NCBI GenBank assembly: GCA_900539675.1 | Contig: UQDJ01000031.1 | Location: 1 to 21,465 of the forward strand | Direction: 5' to 3' | DNA from: an uncultured Coriobacteriaceae bacterium | GTDB lineage: Bacteria > Actinomycetota > Coriobacteriia > Coriobacteriales > Eggerthellaceae | Length of the DNA stretch: 21,465 nucleotides | In this document: one piece after another, positions 6,683 to 14,718 of the stretch | How the letters are laid out: each line of letters begins with the position of its first letter | How positions within the stretch are numbered: position 1 is the stretch's first letter | The notes under the pieces: model-generated | Database searches by the model: none | The model's input: only the letters and a program-made list of their open reading frames with translations | What the model was told of the DNA's origin: nothing | Program-made: the position numbers and the translations under genes

Positions 6683-6782
6683 AAGTAAAGCCCTTAAATA
6701 ATTTGATTTACCAGCGCTCCGAAGGCAGAATAGAGATGTCCGCAAAAGCGAAAAGCTTGAGCTAACTGTAGAAGGGGGACCT

Positions 6783-7988
6783 ATGAATCCTAAAGCAAAA
6801 ATTACGGATGAACAGTTCCAGGCTTACCTCAAGCAGATCCGCGAATTGGCAGAAGGCCCATTCGAGGAAATGCAGAAGGAAATTGAGGTAACCAACACGT
6901 TCCCTGAGAAGTTCTATGAACTTGCTAAGGAGAACGATCTTTATCGTTACTATCTGCCTTCCCAGTATGGTGGATGGGATCTCAACGAACTCGAGATCTT
7001 GAAGGTTCAGGAAGAGTTCTCTCGTGGTCCTGGTGGCATGCGTATGCACTTGCATCATGCAGCTGACATGAACTGGCGTATCCTTGAGGATTACGGCACG
7101 CCTGAAATGAAGGCAAAGCTCATGGACAAGTTCCAGGACAAGTCCGTTTACTGCAACTTTGCTATCACCGAAAAGACTGGTGGCACGGGTGCTGACCTCC
7201 ACACCACCGCTGTATGGGACGAAGCAAAGGGTAAGTGGATTCTGAACGGCGAGAAGTGGCTCATTTCTCACACCGACTGCTCCGACTACACCTATGTAAT
7301 CGCTGTAACTGATCCTGAGAGCGATAAGGATTCTCGTCTGTCCGCATTCATCGTAAAGAACGATCTGCCGGGCTTTGAGACCATCCCAATGCCTCACATG
7401 ATGGGTTGCCGTGGCGCTGGCCATGCTGGCCTGAAGTTCACCAACGTTGAGGTTGGTCCAGAATGCCTGCTCGGCAAGGTTGGCCAGGGTATGGAAGTAG
7501 CTATCCACTCTCTGTCCGTATCTCGTGTACACATTGCTTGCTCTAACCTCGGTATGGCTCAGCGCATGCTGGAGATCTCTCTGCACCGTGCAGCTGACCG
7601 TGTAACCTTCGGTAAGCCGATCATTAAGCGTCAGGCCATCAAGATGAAGATTGCTAACATGGCTATGATGATCCATGCTCTGCGTTGCGTAGTGTATGAC
7701 TTCGCTCAGGACTTCGACATCGACGAGAACAACCCATACGTTGATGAAAAGGCTGCTATTGCTAAGTTGCTCTCCATCGACACGGTTCGTCTCGTATCTG
7801 ACGAAATGCTCGAGATCTTCGGTGGCGACGGCTACTTCGAGGATTCTCCTTATGGTCCTACCGAGCGTTTGTATCGCGACTGCCGCGCTATGTGGCTCGA
7901 GGAAGGCGCACCTACCGTACAGCGCATCACCATTGCTCGTGAGTGCGAGAAGTTCGGTGGCCGTCTGGAATATCCTTCTGCAAAGTAA
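6783..7988 (+). CDS. Acyl-CoA dehydrogenase family flavoprotein
   Basis: This 401-residue FAD enzyme of the acyl-CoA dehydrogenase fold introduces or reduces the 2,3 double bond of an acyl-CoA thioester in the cytosol. Visible features are an N-terminal helical domain (about 1-120), the middle-domain flavin motif AITEKTGGTGAD (127-138), RVTFGKPI near residue 280, IFGGDGY (345-351), and EEGAPTVQR. There E374 occupies the catalytic glutamate position of medium-chain acyl-CoA dehydrogenase. AAGGGGGA precedes the start by three bases. It forms a single-gene unit with its own LysR-type box upstream and a strong terminator downstream. Electron-transfer flavoprotein genes, its usual partner, are not in the window. 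Beside CoA-transferases it could act as an enoyl-CoA reductase, as in caffeate or cinnamate reduction, or as a dehydrogenase. The direction is not visible. Confidence 0.92.
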   Translation: MNPKAKITDEQFQAYLKQIRELAEGPFEEMQKEIEVTNTFPEKFYELAKENDLYRYYLPSQYGGWDLNELEILKVQEEFSRGPGGMRMHLHHAADMNWRILEDYGTPEMKAKLMDKFQDKSVYCNFAITEKTGGTGADLHTTAVWDEAKGKWILNGEKWLISHTDCSDYTYVIAVTDPESDKDSRLSAFIVKNDLPGFETIPMPHMMGCRGAGHAGLKFTNVEVGPECLLGKVGQGMEVAIHSLSVSRVHIACSNLGMAQRMLEISLHRAADRVTFGKPIIKRQAIKMKIANMAMMIHALRCVVYDFAQDFDIDENNPYVDEKAAIAKLLSIDTVRLVSDEMLEIFGGDGYFEDSPYGPTERLYRDCRAMWLEEGAPTVQRITIARECEKFGGRLEYPSAK

Positions 7989-8025
7989 GTTTTCTCAAAA
8001 ACTTTTTTCAGATATTTCTGCCTCT

Positions 8026-8074
8026 AATGGGTCTTCGTCCGATAAACTGGACGGAGACCCATTTATTTATTTTA
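8026..8074 (+). terminator. Intrinsic terminator after the acyl-CoA dehydrogenase
   Basis: AATGGGTCTTCGTCC (8026-8040) pairs over 15 bp (one G-U) with GGACGGAGACCCATT (8049-8063), followed by TATTTATTTT. A weaker AT-rich hairpin, AAGTTTT/AAAACTT (7987-8004), with its own T run, lies just upstream. Confidence 0.9.
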
Positions 8075-8096
8075 GGAATAGAACTGAAGGGGCACC

Positions 8097-9026
8097 ATGA
8101 ATCTTTCTCAGTTGCGTTATTTCAGGAAGCTCGCTGAAGTGCAGCACTTTACCCGTGCCGCTGAAGCGCTCTACATCACTCAACCTGCGCTTTCGAACTC
8201 CATAAAGCAACTGGAAAGCGAATTGGGTGTACCGCTCTTCGAACAGCAGGGGCGCAATGTTCGTCTAACTAAGTATGGTCGTGAGTTTAATGAGTACGTT
8301 TCTGAGGGTTTGGATGTTATAGACAAGGGTATCCAGATTGCTCAAGAGCACGCCAATAGTCTTTCTGGCACGATTGATGTGGGCACTATTTTCACGGTGC
8401 AATCCGATTATTTGCCGGCATTGTTACGCACGTATCGCAGCATTTATGGCACACAAGTTGAAGTGCGCCTGTATCAAGGTTTAACCCAAGGATTAATCGA
8501 AAAACTGGAAGATGGCACCTATGATGTGTGCATCTGCGCGTATGTTGAAAACTGTCCAGATATAGAATTCGTTCCGGTCCTTACTCAGGATTTGATTGCG
8601 GTGTTGCACGAAGATAATCCGCTCACTCAAAAGGATGCCATCTCAGTAGCTGATCTGGAGAAGGCAAAAATTGTTACCTATCGTCCTGAAACGTCTATTG
8701 GCAGTGAAGTTAAGTCTATGACAGCAAAACTTAATTTGGAAATTCGTCAGTGGTGTGATGACGAAATAACGCTTGGTGGCGAAGTGGCGGTCAATCCAGG
8801 CTTGGTGGGCATTTCGTTAGATACGCTGGGATTGACGCCGTTTCCGGAATTGCGTAGGCTTCCCTTTGCTGATGGCGCCGGTGCTGGTGCTCATCAGGTG
8901 TATTTGGCGTATCGCAAGAATGTGCATAAAACGCGTGCGGTTGAAAATATGATTTCCTTGGCAGAACACATGACCTGGGATGGGGAACAGGCTATCGTGG
9001 ATGAGGATTATCTCAAAGAGGACTAA
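8097..9026 (+). CDS. LysR-family transcriptional regulator (lysR2)
   Basis: This 309-residue LysR regulator has its helix-turn-helix at 1-60 (AEALYITQPALSNSIK) and an inducer-binding domain from about residue 90 (SGTIDVGTIFTVQSDYLP). It is a paralogue of lysR1: about 43 of the first 60 residues agree, including nearly all of the recognition helix, while the effector domain differs more. GAAGGGG lies just before the ATG. The FUSC-type membrane protein gene starts 21 bases after its stop, so the two are co-transcribed. A LysR gene beside a FUSC exporter recalls AaeR-AaeB in E. coli, which responds to aromatic carboxylic acids. That parallel is an inference from gene order. It could also bind the boxes at 1530 and 6630. 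Confidence 0.93.
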   Translation: MNLSQLRYFRKLAEVQHFTRAAEALYITQPALSNSIKQLESELGVPLFEQQGRNVRLTKYGREFNEYVSEGLDVIDKGIQIAQEHANSLSGTIDVGTIFTVQSDYLPALLRTYRSIYGTQVEVRLYQGLTQGLIEKLEDGTYDVCICAYVENCPDIEFVPVLTQDLIAVLHEDNPLTQKDAISVADLEKAKIVTYRPETSIGSEVKSMTAKLNLEIRQWCDDEITLGGEVAVNPGLVGISLDTLGLTPFPELRRLPFADGAGAGAHQVYLAYRKNVHKTRAVENMISLAEHMTWDGEQAIVDEDYLKED

Positions 9027-9047
9027 TCGCTAAGAAGGGGGAGCGCA

Positions 9048-10877
9048 ATGGGGAAACGAATAATCGGCGTAATACCCTACGTCGTGTTTCTGGTTGCGCT
9101 GTTCTTCGTTGAAAATGCCCTGTTTGGTGTCGAGGATGCGCTGTTAGGCATTGTTTTTCAATCTTTCGCTCATACGATGGTTGATAATCTGGGGCTATCG
9201 TTTCGCAATTATCTCAAGCATGCCTTTCTCTTTTTCTTGATGAGCTTATGTTCATCTCTGTGTGGCCTGCACCCGGTGGCGCTGGTGTTAGGCAGCGCTG
9301 CGTATATGTTCGCCATCACTCTTTTGAATTCCGATGCATACATTCCACGAAATTTCTTTATGTTGGGAATGGGATTTCTATTGCTCGAGATTTATCCGAT
9401 TCCACTCGAGCAGATCCCCATGCGTTTAATTGCAACCATTTTTGCCATTGTGTGTACCACGCTGTTTATTTACGCCATGAAGGCATGGAAGAAGCAGAGT
9501 GAACTTACACGTGATCGCACCTTTGTGATGCGAGCTTTTGACGACATTGGTTTTCAGCTCATTGACCTTTCACACGGTAAGACGCAAGACATTGATTCCC
9601 ATCGGGTATTTAAGATTGTGCAGGAATACTGCAATACTGAATACGGCAATACCTTCCGACAGGGTGGGGTTTTAAGCGGTCGTCAGCGCTATACGTTCTC
9701 ACTTTTGGTCTGTGCCGAACAGATTGCTGATATGATTCATGCGGCATCTCGCAATGTGGGTACTATGGGCGCACGTGAACAGGCTTATTTGCTTGATCTA
9801 TCAGAAGTGTTTTTAGCTTTTGGTAAGGGCGAAATTCAGCATGTGCGCGGTATGATTGACGCTTTCGAAGCCTTCTTGGCTACGCATAAACTGGACAATT
9901 ATGATCATGACACAGCATGGCGTGCCACCCTTGAAGCACTGTTAAGAACATTTCGCGACAGTACTGCATCAACTGATAATTCCACGCCATTTTGGGCTGG
10001 CGTTAAATACCGCACCAAGTTTATTAAGGACAATCTCAGTCTTAAAAACCCACAGATTCGCTCCGCTCTTCAGCTGGGAATAGTTGTGGGGGTAGCATTC
10101 GCTATTGCTGAAGTTATGGATTGGTATTTCGACACACGCTTTGGTACGTGGGTGCCCCTGACCTCATTTTTAATGATGCAGACGTATCGCGATGAAACCA
10201 TGAAGCTTATGGGCAAGCAGTTGCTTGGCATGCTGGTTGGCATTGTGGTATTTGTGGGCGTGGTGCACTTTATTCCGGTAGAGGTTCGCCTGCTGTTCGT
10301 GTTGCTGGTGGGTTATGGCATTATCTTGCTGCAGATTGATCCGGCTGTTTCTATGGCAGCAGGTACTCAGCTTGCACTGACGGCGTTGTATTCAACCATG
10401 TCGCTGGGCGATACCTTGATGATTCGGTTGCTATTTGTGTTGTGCGGTACGCTCGTGGTGCTTTCGCTGTTGTTTGGAATCTTGCAGGCACGTCGCACCC
10501 TGACTATTTCTCATAAGCTCCAAGAGATGAAACGCGTAGACGAACGGCTGCTCTTTCATATTAGGCAGGATATTGACCGTGGTGCGGCGGTCAATGATCG
10601 TACCATGCAGCTTCTGTATTACTTGCATATGAATGCGCACCTGCTCTCAGGATTGGAAAAGCAGGTGGATAGCACCATGGCGCATGAGCTGGCTGATGTT
10701 GAGGAGGCAAATTTTCATTTTGCCATGGACGCAGCCCATGCGGTGGTATTTTTGAACTCCGATATTAAGCGTGAACGGTTCCATCATCTGGATGGCACAA
10801 CGGAAAAATTACGTATCAAGATAAATGATTTACCTACCGAAGCTGTGCAATCTCACGCTGAAGAGCGCGACGAATAG
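9048..10877 (+). CDS. FUSC-type integral membrane protein, aromatic-acid-exporter-like
   Basis: This 609-residue inner-membrane protein has the two-module layout of the FUSC/ArAE group: hydrophobic helices within residues 5-145, a soluble region about 150-335, then a second hydrophobic block about 338-480 beginning IRSALQLGIVVGVAFAIAE, and a soluble C-terminal tail. The WVPLTSFLMMQTYRDET segment followed by a conserved GKQLLGMLVGI is characteristic of FUSC domains. Family members such as AaeB and YccS-type proteins export aromatic carboxylates or are uncharacterised. AAGGGGGAG precedes the start. It follows lysR2 closely and is convergent with the SDR gene at 10927. No AaeA-like periplasmic adaptor is present, as expected for a monoderm. 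The exported compound is not known. Confidence 0.8.
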   Translation: MGKRIIGVIPYVVFLVALFFVENALFGVEDALLGIVFQSFAHTMVDNLGLSFRNYLKHAFLFFLMSLCSSLCGLHPVALVLGSAAYMFAITLLNSDAYIPRNFFMLGMGFLLLEIYPIPLEQIPMRLIATIFAIVCTTLFIYAMKAWKKQSELTRDRTFVMRAFDDIGFQLIDLSHGKTQDIDSHRVFKIVQEYCNTEYGNTFRQGGVLSGRQRYTFSLLVCAEQIADMIHAASRNVGTMGAREQAYLLDLSEVFLAFGKGEIQHVRGMIDAFEAFLATHKLDNYDHDTAWRATLEALLRTFRDSTASTDNSTPFWAGVKYRTKFIKDNLSLKNPQIRSALQLGIVVGVAFAIAEVMDWYFDTRFGTWVPLTSFLMMQTYRDETMKLMGKQLLGMLVGIVVFVGVVHFIPVEVRLLFVLLVGYGIILLQIDPAVSMAAGTQLALTALYSTMSLGDTLMIRLLFVLCGTLVVLSLLFGILQARRTLTISHKLQEMKRVDERLLFHIRQDIDRGAAVNDRTMQLLYYLHMNAHLLSGLEKQVDSTMAHELADVEEANFHFAMDAAHAVVFLNSDIKRERFHHLDGTTEKLRIKINDLPTEAVQSHAEERDE

Positions 10878-10926
10878 GGCACCCTCTACAAGGCGTGGTG
10901 GCACCGTATAGATTGCTGGAGCGGAG

Positions 10927-11778
10927 TTATTCTTCAATAAATAGATTGGCCGCTTTTTCTTTGTAGGGTTGGATGGATTTCATCATGCCCGTCAACTTCT
11001 TTTCAAACTTTTTGATAGCATCCTTGCCCAGCGGCAGCCACACAGGCATGGGCTCAGGAGCCGATGCAATGGCATAGACAAGTTCGGCAGCTTTTGTGGG
11101 ATCGCCATGCTGCTGGTAGTTGTGATTGAGACAGTATTCACAAGCGCCTCGCGCAGGAGAATCATCATAGGCGGCGATGGGATGCTCGGGCGTGCGAATT
11201 GATGAACCGTCGAAAAAGTTGGTACGGAACATGCCGGGCTCTACCACCATGGCCTCAATACCAAAGGGCTTCATCTCCAGCGAGAGCACTTCGCTTACGG
11301 CAGCAACTGCAAATTTAGTGGCATCATAGAGTGCTCCGCCGGGATCGCAGGCAAAGCTTGCCATTGATCCGATATTCACGATGCGTCCCGATTGCTGCTT
11401 GCGCATGATGGGCAGAACGGCACGCGTCACATCCATCATGCCGAATACATTGGTGTTGAAAATGGCTTGAGTTTCAGCGGCGGATGTTTCTTCAAGGGCG
11501 CCAAAGATGCCGTATCCTGCGTTGTTGACAAGCACATCAATGCGTCCAAACTCAGCCATGATGGTGCTTATAGCTTGTCTGATCTGCTCTGCGTTGGTTA
11601 CATCGAGTGCAACGGGAAGCAGATTTTCATGCGTGCCTAATGCAGCTGTTACTGCTTCGGGTTTGCGGGCAGTAGCCGCTACGCGGCAGCCATGCTTAAG
11701 CGCAGCGTGGGCGAATTCTTTGCCAAAACCACGACTTGCTCCGGTGATCACCCATACGGGTGAATCGATAGTTGACAT
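10927..11778 (-). CDS. Short-chain dehydrogenase/reductase
   Basis: This 283-residue classical SDR has the nucleotide motif TGASRGFG (12-19), D59, NNAG (85-88), N110, and catalytic S138, Y151 and K155 (YDATKFA). The TGASRGFG variant and the length of 283 match the group annotated simply as SDR oxidoreductases, often of unknown substrate. It is translated 14 bases after the capA-type gene stop, with GAGG near the start, so both belong to one transcript. There is no evident link to the CoA cluster. The C-terminal 60 residues carry a basic helix (KKFEKKLTGMMKSI). Confidence 0.9.
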   Translation of the reverse strand: MSTIDSPVWVITGASRGFGKEFAHAALKHGCRVAATARKPEAVTAALGTHENLLPVALDVTNAEQIRQAISTIMAEFGRIDVLVNNAGYGIFGALEETSAAETQAIFNTNVFGMMDVTRAVLPIMRKQQSGRIVNIGSMASFACDPGGALYDATKFAVAAVSEVLSLEMKPFGIEAMVVEPGMFRTNFFDGSSIRTPEHPIAAYDDSPARGACEYCLNHNYQQHGDPTKAAELVYAIASAPEPMPVWLPLGKDAIKKFEKKLTGMMKSIQPYKEKAANLFIEE

Positions 11779-11792
11779 ACTAACCTCGTCTC

Positions 11793-13487
11793 CTAGTTGT
11801 TAGCGTTTGAGTTTCCGCTTACCTGAGCAGACACCGAGGCAATGGCGTCATTGCTCTTTTCAATCTTTGCCATAATGCGATCCTTTTCGTCGCCTTCTGC
11901 GGGGGTGGGCTGGTAATTATTGATGCTCGAATCAGACGAGATGGAACATGGAATGACGGTGATATTGTCATCCTGCGCCACATCATTGCCATTAACCGTA
12001 AAGGTTTGCTGGAAAATCATAGCATCCATATCGGAAGGATGGGCATTGCCGCCAAAACAGAAGTTACCCAAGCTATAAACGATATAGCGGCCATGATATT
12101 TTTCGTAGCCCTGGATTACATGCGGATGAGAACCTACCACCAAATCGGCGCCGGCATCAATTGCGGCGTGTCCCAGTTCTACCTGCACCTCATCAGGAAC
12201 TGTTTCCTTTTCTTGGCCCCAGTGGGTGAACACGATAACCAACTGAGCACCATTGTCTTTAGCAGTGTTGATGTTGTTCACCATTTCGTCTTTGATACCA
12301 ATGCCTTCAGCCAGCTCATAGGTGCCAATGAGGGCGACCTTTACTCCTTTGACATCTGCATAGCCAATGCGGTCATACCCAAAATTTACAATGCCTGCGT
12401 CGTCAAGAGCGCTGATCGTATCGTTGTAGCTTTGATCGCCATAGTCATGACTGTGGTTGTTGGCTAAGGATGCAGCTTCGATGTTGCCGGCTTTAAGAAT
12501 ATTGGCGTAATCGGCAGGACCCTTGAAGGCAAAGGTTTTGTCTTGACGCTCACCTGATGTGGTAAGCGTGCCTTCCATGTTGACGACGGTATAGTCATCA
12601 GAGCCAAAGATATCGGCGACATTTGCCATAAAGTATGACGGATCTCCAACTGAGCGATACTTAGCATTAAAGCTTGTTGAGGGATCGAAGCTGGCATCCG
12701 TACCCAAAGTGCAGTCACCCGCGAAGGTAAGGGTGAGGGTTGTGGGCGTTGTGGTGGAATCGCTCACCGCAAGGGTATCGGTGTTTTGTTCCTGCTGCTG
12801 AGGGGTGTTGATTGCTCCGAGTGCTTGTGTGATACCAAACACTACTAGGATGAGCACTATAATGCCGCCCGCAATGATAAAGGGCAGCTTGGAGCGCTGC
12901 TTTCGAGGGCGATGGCCTTTAAGGTAGACGTCATCAGTGCTGTTGGAATACCAGCGGGGGTTTTCCATGCTGGTATCAATCGTGGCATGGGGCTCTCGAG
13001 ATCCGCGTGCGTGGGTAGGGTCGTACCATGAAGGTTGCTCGAAGGGATCGGAATAGTTGTGGTCTGCTGTTCTTCTCGATGCCGATGCGGGAGAATGGCC
13101 CCCTGCAGGGGAGGGATTGTAGGGATCATTGGGGTCAAGACGTGGAATGCCGCCTGTGTATTGCTCGCGAGGATCAGTGCCTGTTTCGCGCCACGACGAA
13201 GGGCGTCCATCGATAACATGACGGTTCGCATCGCGGCGACGGCCAGGTTGGGGCGCACGGCGATAGTCATGATAGCGATCGCCCCTGCCGGTGTGATTGT
13301 TGGAGGGGCTGGCAGGAGTATTGATGCGATTATCGTCGCGCTGAGCATAGGCGTTGCGCGGATAAGGATCGCGGCCAGGGCGTTGCGTTCCCATGTCCTT
13401 TCTATAGGGTTCACGTGAAGGACGTTGAGGATTGGGGTGCGCATTGTTGCGGCCATTGTTGCGGCGCGGGATGTTCGGATCGTTCAT
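11793..13487 (-). CDS. Membrane-anchored CapA/PgsA-type metallophosphatase-fold protein
   Basis: This 564-residue protein has three parts. Residues 1-200 are a disordered tail rich in Arg, Asn, Pro and Tyr. Residues about 202-226 form a single transmembrane helix after the basic RPRKQRSK, so the protein is probably type II with an outside C-terminus. Residues 250-515 are the PGA_cap (CapA) domain, with FAGDCTLG, NMEGTL, LANNHSHDYG, FTHWGQE, GSHPHV and YSLGNF. CapA proteins are implicated in poly-gamma-glutamate or other surface-polymer synthesis, but many homologues are uncharacterised, and no capB/capC is adjacent. I chose the start at 13487 because AGGAG lies five bases before it. An in-frame ATG at 13514 lacks a ribosome site and sits in an inverted repeat. 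Confidence 0.87.
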   Translation of the reverse strand: MNDPNIPRRNNGRNNAHPNPQRPSREPYRKDMGTQRPGRDPYPRNAYAQRDDNRINTPASPSNNHTGRGDRYHDYRRAPQPGRRRDANRHVIDGRPSSWRETGTDPREQYTGGIPRLDPNDPYNPSPAGGHSPASASRRTADHNYSDPFEQPSWYDPTHARGSREPHATIDTSMENPRWYSNSTDDVYLKGHRPRKQRSKLPFIIAGGIIVLILVVFGITQALGAINTPQQQEQNTDTLAVSDSTTTPTTLTLTFAGDCTLGTDASFDPSTSFNAKYRSVGDPSYFMANVADIFGSDDYTVVNMEGTLTTSGERQDKTFAFKGPADYANILKAGNIEAASLANNHSHDYGDQSYNDTISALDDAGIVNFGYDRIGYADVKGVKVALIGTYELAEGIGIKDEMVNNINTAKDNGAQLVIVFTHWGQEKETVPDEVQVELGHAAIDAGADLVVGSHPHVIQGYEKYHGRYIVYSLGNFCFGGNAHPSDMDAMIFQQTFTVNGNDVAQDDNITVIPCSISSDSSINNYQPTPAEGDEKDRIMAKIEKSNDAIASVSAQVSGNSNANN

Positions 13488-13508
13488 GGCTCTCCTATAT
13501 TTTCCCCA

Positions 13509-13548
13509 TTGCATCTAAAAGTATTCTGCTGAGTGCTTTTAGATGCAA
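13509..13548. repeat. 13-bp perfect inverted repeat in the capA leader
   Basis: TTGCATCTAAAAG (13509-13521) and CTTTTAGATGCAA (13536-13548) are perfectly complementary with a 14-base spacer. It lies 22 bases upstream of the chosen capA start. In capA mRNA it would form a hairpin just before the ribosome site. As DNA it could be an operator. Confidence 0.6.
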
Positions 13549-13656
13549 CGCAGGTTTCTGCTGGATATAAAACGATTCTTTCATGGTATCAAAGGACCTC
13601 GTGCCACTGTGGTAAACCTTGTATTCGGACACGGTAGAATCATTTTGGGGATCCCT

Positions 13657-13686
13657 TTGCCAAGCTTTCGCTCGGCGTGTTATAGG
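13657..13686 (+). promoter_or_regulatory. Candidate promoter of map
   Basis: TTGCCA (13657-13662), an 18-base spacer and TATAGG (13681-13686) make a reasonable sigma-70-type promoter 40 bases before the map start. Neither hexamer is perfect. Confidence 0.4.
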
Positions 13687-13726
13687 TGTATTCTTGCCTC
13701 GATAGTTAGAGAGAGGTAACAGCGGC

Positions 13727-14506
13727 ATGAGTATTATTTTGAAGTCACCCGAAGAAATCGACGAGATGGCAGAAGCCGGTCGCTTGTCGGCTAAGGTTTT
13801 GCGTGAGGTGGGTGCGCGCGTTAAGCCCGGTGTTTCTACCTTGGAACTTGATCGTATTGCAGAAATGCTGATTCGCATGGAAGGCGGCATTCCAGCATTT
13901 AAGGGGTATGGTGGATTTCCTGGCACCATTTGTGCGTCGGTGAATGACCAGATTGTTCATGGCATTCCCTCCGAACAGGTAATCTTGCAGGAAGGGGACA
14001 TTTTATCTGTTGATACGGGCGCTATTGTCAAAGGCTGGGTTGGTGATAATGCGTGGACGTTCCCGGTAGGCAAGATCTCCGACGAGAAGAAGCACTTGCT
14101 GGAAACCACTGAAAAGTGCATGTGGGCTGGTATTGATGCTGCTAGACCCGGCAATCATTTGGGTGATATTGGTCATGCAATTCAGGAAGTCGCCGAAAAA
14201 GAGGGTTATGGCGTAGTGCGTGAGTATGTTGGTCATGGCGTAGGTCGTAACATGCATGAAGACCCCAATGTGCCCAACTATGGTCGTAAACACCACGGCA
14301 TCAAGCTGGTTCCCGGTATGGTTATCGCCATTGAGCCGATGATCAACATGGGCACTTACAAGACCAAGCTTATGAGTGATGGTTGGTTGGTGTGCACACG
14401 CGACGGTAAACCTTCAGCCCACTTTGAAAAGACTATCGCTATTACCGAAGATGGTCCGCGTCTGTTGACGGTGGAACCTGATCATCGTCGTCCGGTAAAC
14501 GATTAA
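13727..14506 (+). CDS. map: Methionine aminopeptidase type I
   Basis: This 259-residue cytosolic metalloprotease removes the initiator methionine from nascent proteins. All five metal ligands are visible and fall one residue short of E. coli numbering: D96 (DTG), D107 (GDNAWTF), H170 (GHGVGR), E203 (IEPM) and E234 (HFEKT). H78 (VHGIP) is the conserved active-site histidine. There is no N-terminal SH3-binding or zinc-finger extension, so it is the short type Ia form. The ribosome site is AGAGAGG, somewhat distant from the ATG. It is a single-gene unit, divergent from capA and closed by a strong terminator. Confidence 0.97.
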   Translation: MSIILKSPEEIDEMAEAGRLSAKVLREVGARVKPGVSTLELDRIAEMLIRMEGGIPAFKGYGGFPGTICASVNDQIVHGIPSEQVILQEGDILSVDTGAIVKGWVGDNAWTFPVGKISDEKKHLLETTEKCMWAGIDAARPGNHLGDIGHAIQEVAEKEGYGVVREYVGHGVGRNMHEDPNVPNYGRKHHGIKLVPGMVIAIEPMINMGTYKTKLMSDGWLVCTRDGKPSAHFEKTIAITEDGPRLLTVEPDHRRPVND

Positions 14507-14594
14507 GCAGCCTATGGATTGGTGAAGCGTACGGATGGGTGGAAAGCACCTGCGTTGTCACCGACTTCTCAAACAACAACTAGTTCAAATAAGG

Positions 14595-14627
14595 AGTGCC
14601 GCCTCATGAAAGTGAGGCGGCACTTTG
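14595..14627 (+). terminator. Intrinsic terminator after map
   Basis: AGTGCCGCCTCA (14595-14606) and TGAGGCGGCACT (14613-14624) form a perfect 12-bp stem with a six-base loop. Only TTT follows directly. The run on the opposite side is AT-rich, so it might work in both directions. Confidence 0.75.
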
Positions 14628-14718
14628 CGTCTTTAAGCTTCGTGCAAGACAGCCTTTAACAGGGGTCAAAGAACAAAAGCTCTTAAGAGCACTCAAGATG
14701 CTGCAGTGGGTGTTTTGT

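Larger units (their letters stand above)
6419..6782. other. Non-coding region between the CoA-transferase and acyl-CoA dehydrogenase units
   Basis: No gene is supported. It holds a 7-bp dyad CCATTTG/CAAATGG (6438-6444, 6458-6464), the 12-mer GAGGGGTACTGA (6466-6477) shared with 3773-3784, the terminator at 6484-6514, two near-identical direct repeats GAAC(A/G)TGTT at 6566-6574 and 6579-6587, the LysR-type box (6630-6648) and a 13-bp palindrome (6670-6682). The acyl-CoA dehydrogenase promoter must lie in the right half. Confidence 0.65.

Noticed and set aside
3854..7988. Carnitine (caiABCDE) or bile-acid (bai) operon
   Set aside because: The CaiB/BaiF and acyl-CoA dehydrogenase families are shared, but CaiC, CaiD, BaiB, BaiCD and BaiE equivalents are absent, and the first transferase looks more like FldA/HadA.
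10878..10926. Shared terminator between the FUSC gene and the SDR gene
   Set aside because: CACC/GGTG pairing is short and no T run follows in either direction.
13495..13929. 144-codon - strand frame over the start of map
   Set aside because: It lies antisense to a clear map gene and has no recognisable features.
14679..14690. GCTCTTAAGAGC as the terminator of the PEP-hydrolase-like gene
   Set aside because: On the - strand it is followed by TTTTGTT, but a realistic hairpin has only four pairs. The evidence is too weak for a feature.
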